A DNA stretch of 6,983 bases from JBHHZJ01 sp046758005 (GCA_046758005.1 JBHHZJ010000135.1:1-6983); one strand, 5' to 3'. Positions 1-6,983 are shown, counted from the stretch's first letter. Notes: a model not told the origin generated them from the sequence alone. Program-made: numbers and translations.

Positions 1-121
1 AGCTAACCGAACGCGCCGCCTGAAACCCGCGTCACCAACTTTTGACAATAGCTCTCCGGGCCGGAACGGCCGGCGTGTCCGGCTCCAGCCGATCTACGGG
101 CGCCGCGCGCCGCGCCGGCCG

Positions 122-150
122 TTGCCAAGGGCGCGGCGAGCCGCTATAAC
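122..150 (+). promoter_or_regulatory. sigma70-type promoter of the tRNA-Pro gene
   Basis: A -35 box TTGCCA (122-127) and a -10 box TATAAC (145-150) are separated by exactly 17 bases. Each box differs from consensus at one position. They lie directly before the tRNA, so transcription should start about base 157, leaving a 5' leader of only a few bases before the mature end at 160. The boxes and spacing are seen in the sequence; the start site is inferred. A TTGACA further upstream (42-47) has no matching -10 box. Confidence 0.72.
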
Positions 151-159
151 CCCGCGCGC

Positions 160-236
160 CGGGGAGTAGCTCAGCCTGGTAGAGCACCGTCTTCGGGAGG
201 CGGGGGCCGGAGGTTCAAATCCTCTCTCCCCGACCA
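160..236 (+). tRNA. tRNA-Pro, anticodon CGG
   Basis: This 77-nt gene folds into a complete cloverleaf. The acceptor stem CGGGGAG (160-166) pairs with CTCCCCG (226-232), the D stem is GCTC/GAGC (169-172/182-185), and the anticodon stem is 187-191/199-203 with one G-U pair. The 7-base loop TTCGGGA (192-198) puts CGG at positions 34-36, followed by G37 as is usual in proline tRNAs. The T stem is 209-213/221-225 with loop TTCAAAT. Discriminator A233 is followed by an encoded CCA (234-236). It reads proline codon CCG, which is common in GC-rich genomes. Sequence and length resemble bacterial tRNA-Pro closely. It appears to be a single-gene transcription unit with its own promoter and a hairpin terminator. 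No sign of use as an integration site (integrase or repeated 3' end) is visible. Confidence 0.97.
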
Positions 237-264
237 GACTGCGCGAGGGCGTTTCGCCCCGATG

Positions 265-300
265 CCAAGGGGCCAGGCCGCTGTGGCCTGGCCCCTTTGG
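265..300 (+). terminator. intrinsic-type terminator hairpin after tRNA-Pro
   Basis: A perfect 13-bp stem, AAGGGGCCAGGCC (267-279) against GGCCTGGCCCCTT (285-297), closes a 5-base loop GCTGT, about 30 nt after the tRNA. The T tract is short (TTT at 296-298), so the hairpin is strong but the U tract weak. A smaller hairpin GGGCG-TTT-CGCCC (247-259) lies between it and the tRNA and may act in 3' processing. Because the next gene is convergent, the hairpin may stop transcription from both sides. Confidence 0.7.
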
Positions 301-504
301 CTGTCGGTCCGACGGATCGGGCGCGGCCGCGCGGAGCGGGCGCCCAAGCCCCGGGCCGAATCCTGCGATCAGGGGGCGCGACCGCCCGATGCGCGCTCGG
401 GTCCCTGCGGCCGGGAGCCGGCCCCCGTGGGCCGCCGCCCCGGGTCGGGACCGGGCACGGCCGAGCCGGTCATCGACAGCCGCAAGGCTCGCGCCGGGTC
501 GACC

Positions 505-1482
505 TCAAGCGAGCGCGCCGGTGTTCGGTTCGGGCCCGAAAAGCGCGCGCTTTACGGCGGAACAGAAGTCCGCCCCCAGGGCGAGGGGAAGGCCCGCCTT
601 CTCGCAAAGGCGGGTCATGCCATCTTCGGACCCGGAGCGTACCAACGCTCGGATATTCTGTTGCGGGATGCCCGTGCGTACGGCCATGGCCGCCTCGAAA
701 AACTCCAGGAGGCCGATCCGGAGCGCCTGCATCAGTAACGCCGGGCCGAGTTCGCCCGTGCGGTTGAGGGCGCGGGCATAGTCGAACAATTCGTTTTGGT
801 CGGCGTTTCGGATCACGCGCAGCAGGGCGTTGCCGCGCGCCTCCGCCGCCAGCGGATCGGTGAAATCCTCGATTCCGTACGTTTGCGCCAGCGTTCTGCG
901 GGCGGCTTCCGAGGCCTTCGAGACCAGCGCCACGGCCAAGTCGGCGGGCAGCGACTTGCGATCCGCCATCAGCCCGAGGATCCACGGGCTATCGTGGAAG
1001 CGTTCCATCAGAATGGTATAGGTCCGGCGCTGGATTGGGGCGCGCTCGTTTTCGAGCAGCGCCTCGGCGACGCAAGAATCACCGATTTCCGCCAAAGAGT
1101 TGGCAAGATTCTCACTGAGACGGGGCCTGCGGGCGATCGCCACGCGGGCCCCCTTCGAAACGGTCAGGATGAGCTGCTGCCAGTCCTCCTCGCTGAAGAC
1201 TTCGGTTGCCTCCAGGAAGGGACACGCCACCGACTCCACGTCATGGGCGATTTTCATGGCGATGTCGCGGGGCAGAAAACGGCTATTGCGGACCGCCTTG
1301 GACAGCTCCAAACGGACCATTTCCACGGCATCATTGGCGAGCTGGCGGGCGAGTTCCTCGGCCGCACGGCGATCGCTGGCAGAGAAATCCGGAGATTCCA
1401 GGCGCGCGGCCACGCTCTGCGCGACGACCGCCCGTTGTGCTGCGTCCTTGTCGCGAAGTAATGCTTGAATTTGTCCCCTCAC
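505..1482 (-). CDS. DUF2336-like helical repeat protein of unknown function
   Basis: The 325-residue product is rich in Ala, Leu, Arg and Glu and is predicted to be almost entirely alpha-helical and cytoplasmic, with no signal peptide or membrane segment. Residues about 8-105 follow the pattern I know from DUF2336: an LL-x-DKD opening with an alanine-rich helix, a VRLELSKAVRNS stretch (56-67), LPRDIAMKIAHDVESVA (70-86) and FLEATEVFSEEDWQQLI (89-105). These resemble HEAT-like helical pairs, often associated with protein-protein contacts. The family is mainly alphaproteobacterial and has no settled function. Translation probably starts at GTG 1482. No good Shine-Dalgarno precedes it, but an in-frame stop lies about 11 codons upstream and the family pattern begins almost at once, leaving little choice. 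The gene is alone on its strand, converging on the tRNA-Pro unit with about 200 nt between. The family assignment is from memory of the pattern. Confidence 0.75.
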   Translation of the reverse strand: MRGQIQALLRDKDAAQRAVVAQSVAARLESPDFSASDRRAAEELARQLANDAVEMVRLELSKAVRNSRFLPRDIAMKIAHDVESVACPFLEATEVFSEEDWQQLILTVSKGARVAIARRPRLSENLANSLAEIGDSCVAEALLENERAPIQRRTYTILMERFHDSPWILGLMADRKSLPADLAVALVSKASEAARRTLAQTYGIEDFTDPLAAEARGNALLRVIRNADQNELFDYARALNRTGELGPALLMQALRIGLLEFFEAAMAVRTGIPQQNIRALVRSGSEDGMTRLCEKAGLPLALGADFCSAVKRALFGPEPNTGALA

Positions 1483-1575
1483 AATTCTACCGCAGGCGCA
1501 CCAATCGAACAGACTTCAATGGTTTTCTTAATTGTCTTATGGAAGTGTAAAAGAATACATAACAACGATCTTCCC
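1483..1575 (-). promoter_or_regulatory. AT-rich upstream region of the DUF2336-like gene, probable promoter
   Basis: This stretch of roughly 90 bases is markedly AT-rich against a GC-rich background and lies directly upstream of the minus-strand DUF2336-like gene. Read on the minus strand, the best sigma70-like pair is TTGTTA (1560-1565) and CATAAG (1536-1541) with an 18-base spacer; each matches consensus at four of six positions. A TAGAAT (1484-1489) also resembles a -10 box but sits too close to the GTG to drive this start. The location supports a promoter role; the exact boxes are weak. Confidence 0.35.
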
Positions 1576-1597
1576 AAGAACCGCGTAGGGCCCGTTC

Positions 1598-1651
1598 AGA
1601 CCTCCCGCCAGGTCTCCCGCGCGCGACCACGCCGCCTCTTCGGGCGCGCGG
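1598..1651 (-). other. intergenic hairpins downstream of the aldolase/phosphatase gene
   Basis: Two inverted repeats lie in the gap after the minus-strand aldolase/phosphatase gene. AGACCT-CCCGCC-AGGTCT spans 1598-1615, and an 8-bp stem joins CCGCGCGC (1617-1624) with GCGCGCGG (1644-1651) across 19 bases. Neither is followed by a T run on the minus strand, so neither is a classic intrinsic terminator. They could slow polymerase or stabilise the mRNA 3' end. In DNA this GC-rich, short stems also arise by chance. Confidence 0.25.
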
Positions 1652-1723
1652 TCTCGACGTGCCAACAGGAGACGTGGAGGCCGGGATTCCGGGCGCGGCG
1701 GTTTCGGCGAAGAAGCGGGGGCC

Positions 1724-2857
1724 CTACGACCCGGAACCTTCCCTCAGCCTGAAGCGCTCGAGCAGGCCGCCGACGGTCTCCCTGAAGCCGCCGTACTCCA
1801 GCTCCGAATAGGGCAGCATGGCGGCCCCGGACCACCCCTGGTCGCGCATCTCGATGGTCTTGCGCTGGGCCCGCAGCCGGACCTCGTCCCACACCGGATT
1901 ATCGAAGAAGTCGATGTGGGAATCGGAGAACCTGCCGTCCTTGTCGAGCGAGAACCCGACGCAGGCGACGAGCGGGACGCAATACATCCCCGTGACCGGC
2001 GTGTTGATGGGCACGGGCATGAGCGGCAAGACGTGCGAGCCCCGCGCGTCGCCGCCGACGTAGTGGGCCTTGGCGAAGGGCGAGACCAGCTCTTCGGGCG
2101 CGGGGAAGATGCCCTGGTTGCGCACGATGGCCACGGGATCGTCCTTTCCGGTGTACTTGCCGGCGATCGAGTGCAGCCTCTGCGCGGAGACCGAGACCGC
2201 CTTCTGCTCGTGCGTGCGCGAGTAGACGCTGTCGATGGCGAAGCGCTCGTTGTCGCGCAGCAGGGCCGCGATGTGGTACGCATCCTCGGGCGCGTTCAGC
2301 TCGATGATGCTGTCGCCGGCGGTGTTGTCCATGTCGATGATGTGGAACCGGAAGCCCTTGATCATTTGCGGCAGCATCAGGCCGGCGCAGTACATCGGGT
2401 CGGCGAATCCGAGGAAGAGCGGGAGGTTATAGGCGCCGGGGCCGCATTTGTCGGCGGCCAGCACCATGAAGCTCTCGGCCGGGCGCACTCCCGACAGGGT
2501 GTGGTCCAATTCGATCTCGGCCACGGCCGGACCCGCGCCGCGGATGTTTCCCGAAGGCGCGTCGGCCAGGAGGTCCTGTCCCGCGCCGTACAGGCCGTAT
2601 TCGCGCGCCACGTCCGTCGCCTTCAGGAAGGCGTTCCAAGCGAACTGATGGACCTCTGTGCTGCCCTCGCCGCGCGTGTGGGACATCAGGATCGCGATGT
2701 CGTCGCCGGTATGCGAGACCGACCCGTCGATCAACAACCCGTCGGCGATGGCCTTCGAGACCTCGGCTTCGACCGCCTCGAGCATGCGGGCCGAAGGTTT
2801 TGTGTGCCCGCCGACCGAGCCCACGTCGGCCTTGATGACGGAAAGCGTGATTTTCAT
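1724..2857 (-). CDS. fbp: fructose-1,6-bisphosphate aldolase/phosphatase (archaeal type, class V FBPase)
   Basis: The 377-residue cytoplasmic enzyme is expected to join dihydroxyacetone phosphate and glyceraldehyde 3-phosphate into fructose 1,6-bisphosphate and then hydrolyse it to fructose 6-phosphate, the irreversible gluconeogenic step. The sequence follows the family along its length: MKITLSVIKADVGSVGGH (D11, H18), HTGDDIAILMSHTRGE (D52, D53), YGAGQDLL, ADKCGPGAYNLPL (D136, K137) and KYTGKDDPV (Y235, K238, D239, D240). By analogy with the characterised archaeal enzymes, K238 would form the Schiff base, Y235 would be the catalytic tyrosine, and D11, H18, D52, D53, D136, D239 and D240 would bind Mg2+. 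Nothing catalytic appears missing. I chose ATG 2857 rather than the in-frame TTG at 2872 because GAGGGAGGG lies 4 nt before it. The gene follows yjbQ on the same strand after 72 nt, probably in one operon. The family is best known from archaea and early-branching bacteria. Confidence 0.93.
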   Translation of the reverse strand: MKITLSVIKADVGSVGGHTKPSARMLEAVEAEVSKAIADGLLIDGSVSHTGDDIAILMSHTRGEGSTEVHQFAWNAFLKATDVAREYGLYGAGQDLLADAPSGNIRGAGPAVAEIELDHTLSGVRPAESFMVLAADKCGPGAYNLPLFLGFADPMYCAGLMLPQMIKGFRFHIIDMDNTAGDSIIELNAPEDAYHIAALLRDNERFAIDSVYSRTHEQKAVSVSAQRLHSIAGKYTGKDDPVAIVRNQGIFPAPEELVSPFAKAHYVGGDARGSHVLPLMPVPINTPVTGMYCVPLVACVGFSLDKDGRFSDSHIDFFDNPVWDEVRLRAQRKTIEMRDQGWSGAAMLPYSELEYGGFRETVGGLLERFRLREGSGS

Positions 2858-2861
2858 GAAA

Positions 2862-2870
2862 CCCTCCCTC
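2862..2870 (-). promoter_or_regulatory. strong ribosome binding site that fixes the aldolase/phosphatase start
   Basis: On the minus strand, GAGGGAGGG is followed by TTTC and then ATG at 2857. This near-ideal Shine-Dalgarno overlaps the upstream in-frame TTG (2872), which makes TTG an unlikely start. Confidence 0.8.
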
Positions 2871-2907
2871 AATACGGCTCACCTCCCGCGCAAAGCGGCG
2901 TTTCCTG

Positions 2908-2941
2908 ACAGCTTACTCTCCGATACAGCTTACTCCCCGAT
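2908..2941. repeat. 17-bp tandem direct repeat over the yjbQ stop codon
   Basis: ACAGCTTACTCTCCGAT (2908-2924) is followed without a gap by ACAGCTTACTCCCCGAT (2925-2941). The copies differ at one base. On the minus strand each reads ATCGG(A/G)GAGTAAGCTGT, so each contains GAGTAA. The copy at 2925-2941 carries the last codons and TAA stop of yjbQ; the other lies just beyond it. This looks like a local tandem duplication, possibly by replication slippage. Confidence 0.9.
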
Positions 2942-3349
2942 GAGGTGCAGGACGACCTCCCGCCCGCGCGGCGCGCGGCGGTGCTCGAACAGGTAGATTC
3001 CCTGCCAAGCGCCGAGCAGCAGGCGCCCGTCGGCGACCGGGATGCCGAGCTGGGTTTGGGTCAGCGCGCCCTTGATGTGGGCGGGCATGTCGTCCGGCCC
3101 CTCCGCGGTGTGGCGGTACAGCCGCGGGTCCTCCGGCACCAGGCGATCGAGGAAGGCCTCGATGTCCCGCTGCACGTCGGGGTCCGCGTTCTCCTGGATC
3201 AGGAGCGAGGCGGAGGTGTGGCGCACGAACACGGTCAAGAGGCCGTCGCGCACGGGCTGGCAGGCCAGCCACGCCCCGATCGCGCCGGTTATCTCGTGGA
3301 GTCCCCGCCGCCGCGGGCGCAGGCTAAGCGTATGCCGGATCTGTTTCAT
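2930..3349 (-). CDS. yjbQ: YjbQ family protein (UPF0047, secondary thiamine-phosphate synthase)
   Basis: The 139-residue product belongs to the small, widespread YjbQ/UPF0047 family, soluble single-domain proteins that form compact oligomers. Family landmarks are LHEITGAIGAWL (17-28), FVRHTSASLLIQENADPDV (41-59), YRHTAEGPDDMPAHIKGAL (78-96) and LGAWQGIYLFEHR (112-124). H44, H91 and H123 are the expected conserved histidines. E. coli YjbQ is 138 residues long, has weak thiamine phosphate synthase activity, and its physiological role is unsettled. I prefer ATG 3349 over the in-frame GTG 3361 because it gives the family's usual length and N-terminus; neither has a clear Shine-Dalgarno. It is the first gene of a likely two-gene unit with the aldolase/phosphatase, 72 nt downstream. 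Its stop codon lies in a 17-bp tandem duplication. Membership is secure; in vivo substrate is not. Confidence 0.93.
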   Translation of the reverse strand: MKQIRHTLSLRPRRRGLHEITGAIGAWLACQPVRDGLLTVFVRHTSASLLIQENADPDVQRDIEAFLDRLVPEDPRLYRHTAEGPDDMPAHIKGALTQTQLGIPVADGRLLLGAWQGIYLFEHRRAPRGREVVLHLIGE

Positions 3350-3450
3350 GGCGCGGTGCACGGGCCCGCCGCCGCCAACGGACGGCGGCTTCGTTCTGCC
3401 GGGGCCCGCCGCCGGGCCTCACCGAGCGGACCCCACCAATCGGAACAAGA

Positions 3451-3471
3451 GCTTGACCTGCCCTGTCAAGC
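3451..3471. promoter_or_regulatory. 7-bp inverted repeat with -35-like hexamers in the divergent region
   Basis: GCTTGAC (3451-3457) and GTCAAGC (3465-3471) are perfect inverted copies separated by 7 bases. The plus strand carries TTGACC (3453-3458) and the minus strand a consensus TTGACA (3464-3469), each a possible -35 element. Twofold symmetry with centres about 14 bases apart would suit a dimeric regulator, but no regulator gene lies nearby and no good -10 box was found at the proper distance. Confidence 0.35.
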
Positions 3472-3593
3472 AAAACACCATGGACTGCGCCGGCGACGAG
3501 CTCCGCCAATGCATCAACAATGTAGGCTGACGCGAGACAAAACAATCACAGTCCAAACCGGCGGTACCAGAGAAACCATCTAGACGTGCGCCT

Positions 3594-3631
3594 TTTAGCA
3601 CGAGTCGTGCGGCGCTGGAGAGTGTGCTAAA
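3594..3631. promoter_or_regulatory. overlapping inverted repeats before the methyltransferase-like gene
   Basis: TTTAGCAC (3594-3601) and GTGCTAAA (3624-3631) are a perfect 8-bp inverted repeat with 22 bases between. A second palindrome, GCACGA-G-TCGTGC (3598-3610), shares the left arm. The left arm can therefore pair with either partner, as an mRNA switch or a protein-binding site might. It lies 22-60 bases upstream of the leader ATG at 3654. Symmetry is directly visible; function is inferred. Confidence 0.4.
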
Positions 3632-3644
3632 CCCGGCGCCCATC

Positions 3645-3650
3645 GAGGAG
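3645..3650 (+). promoter_or_regulatory. strong Shine-Dalgarno leading into a leader ORF
   Basis: GAGGAG is followed by AAT and ATG at 3654. It is the best ribosome binding site in this region, yet this ATG is in a different frame from the methyltransferase-like gene. The starts in the main frame (3680 and 3746) have no comparable site. Confidence 0.6.
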
Positions 3651-3653
3651 AAT

Positions 3654-3737
3654 ATGCCGTTTGCCGATCCCTCACCTCAATGCCCCCCGGCGATAGCGCG
3701 CCTGCGCGCGCGCCCCCGCCGGCGGACTTGGCAATAG
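3654..3737 (+). CDS. possible 27-codon leader ORF overlapping the methyltransferase-like gene
   Basis: ATG 3654 opens a 27-codon frame that begins MPFADPSPQCPPAIARLR, becomes arginine-rich and stops at TAG 3735-3737. It has the best ribosome binding site in the area and ends 8 bases before ATG 3746, which is in frame with the methyltransferase-like gene. It may be a real leader peptide allowing reinitiation at 3746. Alternatively it is the true N-terminus of the methyltransferase-like protein, cut off by a single-base change. No homology is recognised, and the coding bias of such a short frame cannot be judged. Confidence 0.35.
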   Translation: MPFADPSPQCPPAIARLRARPRRRTWQ

Positions 3738-4444
3738 GGCGCGGAATGTTCGATCGGGACCATGTTCGATTGAAGGAGGCCCTGAGCGAGCCGGCGGCGA
3801 ACGCCGGGGCGGCGTACCTGGACGAGGTCCTGGGAGCACGGATTTCCTCGCCGCCGGCCGATCTGCACCACGCCTTCAGCGAGAACCAGATCGCCTCGAA
3901 GAAATGGCTGCTGGACACCTTGCACGAGACGCTCGGCGGCCGCTACGGGACGGTCTACATCCTCGGCGGCTGGTACGGCGTGCTCGGCGCCATGCTGCTT
4001 GGCGACCCACGCTACGACGTCGAGCTGGTGCTCAGTTTCGATATCGAGCCCCATTGCGCCCCGGTGGCCGAGCGCATCAACGAGACGCACCTGCGGCGGT
4101 CGCGTTTCCGGGCGGTCACCGCGGACGTGCGTGGAATCGACTACGCGGACCTCGACGGCGGGCGCGCCGCGTGCCGGCCGACGCGCGGGGAGTGGCGCCG
4201 GTCCGACCTGGTGGTCAACACGAGCTGCGAGCACATGCCCCGCACCGCGGATTGGTACGACCGGATACCGGCCGGCATGCTCCAGGTCTACCAGTCGAAC
4301 GACAATTTCGCCTGCCCGGAACATGTGAACTGCGTCGCCGACCTGCAGGAGTTCACGGGGCAACTTCCCATGTCCGAGCTGTACTACGAAGGCGCACTGA
4401 AGCGGCGCCGGTACTCGCGCTTCATGCTGATCGGCAGAAAGTAG
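3680..4444 (+). CDS. class I SAM-dependent methyltransferase-like protein
   Basis: The product has 254 residues from ATG 3680, or 232 from the in-frame ATG 3746. It looks like a Rossmann-fold methyltransferase domain: VYILGGWYGVLGAML (92-106) would be the glycine-rich SAM loop, FDIEP (120-124) supplies the acidic residue that usually contacts the SAM ribose, and VTADV (146-150) fits the adenine-contacting strand. Then come NTSCEHMP (180-187), QSNDNFACPEHVNCV (205-219) and a C-terminal YSRFMLIGRK. It is cytoplasmic, with no membrane segment. The substrate is unknown. Residues 1-22 are low-complexity Pro/Ala, so 3746 may be the real start; a strong out-of-frame Shine-Dalgarno confuses the matter. 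The ABC importer operon follows after 168 nt on the same strand. Fold assignment is fairly good, but methyl transfer is inferred from motifs alone. Confidence 0.7.
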   Translation: MPPGDSAPARAPPPADLAIGRGMFDRDHVRLKEALSEPAANAGAAYLDEVLGARISSPPADLHHAFSENQIASKKWLLDTLHETLGGRYGTVYILGGWYGVLGAMLLGDPRYDVELVLSFDIEPHCAPVAERINETHLRRSRFRAVTADVRGIDYADLDGGRAACRPTRGEWRRSDLVVNTSCEHMPRTADWYDRIPAGMLQVYQSNDNFACPEHVNCVADLQEFTGQLPMSELYYEGALKRRRYSRFMLIGRK

Positions 4445-4566
4445 CGGGGGGAGGGCGCCGAGAACGCCTTGGTGAACGTCGTGAAACGGCAGGCGGACGG
4501 TGCATGACGCGCTCAACGACGAAATTCGTGCCTGTGACGAGGGCCGCGGCCGGACCGGTGCGCCCG

Positions 4567-4599
4567 ACGGCCGCCCGTTCGGGCGCCTGAGTCGGCCGT
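4567..4599 (+). promoter_or_regulatory. GC-rich stem-loop in the leader of the ABC transporter gene
   Basis: ACGGCC (4567-4572) can pair with GGCCGT (4594-4599), enclosing a second hairpin GCCC-GTTCG-like loop-GGGC around 4573-4584. The structure ends about 14 bases before ATG 4613 and includes the alternative GTG 4598. It could limit ribosome access or mark the end of the upstream transcript. No T run follows, so it is not a standard terminator. Confidence 0.25.
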
Positions 4600-4612
4600 G
4601 GGTTCGATTGCG

Positions 4613-6498
<1,886 letters not shown>

Positions 6499-6502
<4 letters not shown>

Positions 6503-6983
6503 CGCCATTGCGACGCTCCGCCTTCGCCCTCGTCGTGCTGCTCGCGGCCGTGCCGCTGCCGGTCGGGTCGGCGGCCCGCGCGGCCGCGCCGGTCGAGCCG
6601 CCGGCTCTCGCGCCGTTGGTCGCCGCGGGCAAGCTCCCGCCGGTGGCCGAACGGCTGCCGGATCCACCGGCCGTCGCCGCGCTCGAGGGCAAGGGGCGGA
6701 GCCTCGGCGAGTACGGCGGCTCGCTGAAGATTCTGATGGGCCGCCAGAAGGACATCAGGATGATGATGGTCTACGGCTACGCCAGGCTGGTGGGCTACGA
6801 CCGCGATCTGAACCTGGTGCCGGACATCGTCGAGCGCGTCGAGGTGGAGGACGAGCGCGCGTTCACCTTTCATCTGCGCAGGAACCACCGGTGGTCCGAC
6901 GGCCACCCGTTCACCGCCGAGGACTTCCGCTACTACTGGGAGGACGTGGTCAACAACGAGGAGCTGTCGCCCTTCGGCCCGCC
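6499..6983 (+). CDS. ABC transporter substrate-binding protein, SBP_bac_5 family (3' end outside window)
   Basis: About 161 codons are present before the window ends. The protein starts at ATG 6499, overlapping the ATPase stop in ATGA; GGAG at 6484-6487 may be its ribosome binding site, though 11 bases away. Residues 1-30 form a Sec signal peptide: MTPLRR, then a hydrophobic Ala/Val/Leu core and an AxA-type end near residue 29, so the mature protein should be periplasmic. After a proline-rich linker with KLPPVAERLPD, the chain reads YGGSLKILMG, MMMVYGYARLVGYDRDLNLVPDI, FTFHLRRNHRWSDGHPFTAEDF and YYWEDVVNNEELSPFG. This is the usual start of peptide/opine-type family 5 binding proteins, including the W-S-DG-x-PFTAEDF motif. 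Full members have about 500-650 residues. It delivers a solute to the adjoining ATPase's transporter; which solute cannot be told. Confidence 0.93.

Larger units (their letters stand above)
3350..3679. other. divergent intergenic region between yjbQ and the methyltransferase-like gene
   Basis: These 330 bases separate genes transcribed away from each other and should hold both promoters. I see no supported protein gene beyond a 27-codon leader ORF at its right end. Base composition falls between about 3430 and 3600, with several A-rich runs. Notable elements are an inverted repeat at 3451-3471 containing a minus-strand TTGACA, and overlapping palindromes at 3594-3631. No convincing -10 box could be paired with the -35-like hexamers on either strand, so the promoters cannot be placed exactly. 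Confidence 0.6.

Noticed and set aside
42..47. TTGACA as the tRNA promoter -35 box
   Set aside because: No -10-like hexamer lies 16-18 bases downstream; the pair at 122-127 and 145-150 fits far better.
160..236. tRNA gene as attachment site of an integrated element
   Set aside because: There is no integrase gene and no repeat of the tRNA 3' end elsewhere in the window.
321..332. 12-bp palindrome GCGCGGCCGCGC
   Set aside because: A perfect palindrome made only of G and C is expected by chance in this composition and has no other supporting context.
262..781. Three overlapping plus-strand frames after the tRNA
   Set aside because: The first starts inside the terminator hairpin and all run into the antisense of the DUF2336-like gene. 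Their translations are Arg/Pro/Gly-rich with no family pattern.
1916..2908. 330-codon plus-strand open frame opposite the aldolase/phosphatase
   Set aside because: It mirrors a gene with intact catalytic motifs, and its Val/Gly/Arg/Asp-rich sequence is typical of antisense GC-rich frames.
2913..3272. Minus-strand frame overlapping yjbQ and ending in the same Ile-Gly-Glu-stop
   Set aside because: It is a shifted frame of yjbQ; the shared ending comes from the 17-bp tandem duplication, not from a second gene.
4504..4590. Small 28-codon ORF between the methyltransferase-like and ABC genes
   Set aside because: It has no ribosome binding site and no recognisable sequence, and its Ala/Arg/Thr-rich composition is what this GC-rich DNA gives by chance.

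Overview
The window is a GC-rich piece of bacterial chromosome, most likely from an alphaproteobacterium. The evidence is a DUF2336-like protein (a family found mainly in Alphaproteobacteria), a proline tRNA with an encoded CCA end, and a fused two-ATPase peptide-importer subunit followed by a family-5 substrate-binding protein. Species cannot be read from the sequence. There is no integrase, transposase, CRISPR array, phage gene or toxin-antitoxin pair.

Layout, left to right. (1) Bases 1-300 hold a compact tRNA-Pro(CGG) unit: a sigma70-type promoter, the 77-nt tRNA and a strong GC hairpin as likely terminator. (2) Bases 505-1482, minus strand, encode a 325-residue all-helical protein that looks like DUF2336, function unknown. 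It is preceded by a short AT-rich stretch that stands out in this GC-rich DNA. (3) Bases 1724-3349, minus strand, hold two genes transcribed in the order yjbQ then an archaeal-type fructose-1,6-bisphosphate aldolase/phosphatase. They are 72 nt apart and probably form one operon. A 17-bp tandem duplication lies on the yjbQ stop codon. (4) Bases 3350-3679 form a divergent intergenic region with several inverted repeats. (5) Bases 3680 (or 3746)-4444, plus strand, encode a SAM-methyltransferase-like protein whose start is ambiguous, because the best ribosome binding site leads into another frame. (6) Bases 4613-6983, plus strand, begin a peptide-type ABC importer operon: a DppD-DppF (GsiA-like) fused ATPase overlaps by 4 nt the gene for a secreted SBP_bac_5 protein, which runs off the right edge. 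The permeases would be expected downstream.

In functional terms the window combines housekeeping translation (tRNA), central carbon metabolism (gluconeogenic aldolase/phosphatase), a possible link to thiamine phosphate (YjbQ), and solute uptake (ABC importer). Nothing here is clearly a new system. The best leads are the archaeal-type FBP aldolase/phosphatase paired with yjbQ, and the methyltransferase-like gene with its out-of-frame leader ORF, upstream palindromes and Cys/His cluster. The long antisense ORFs are GC-driven shadows.
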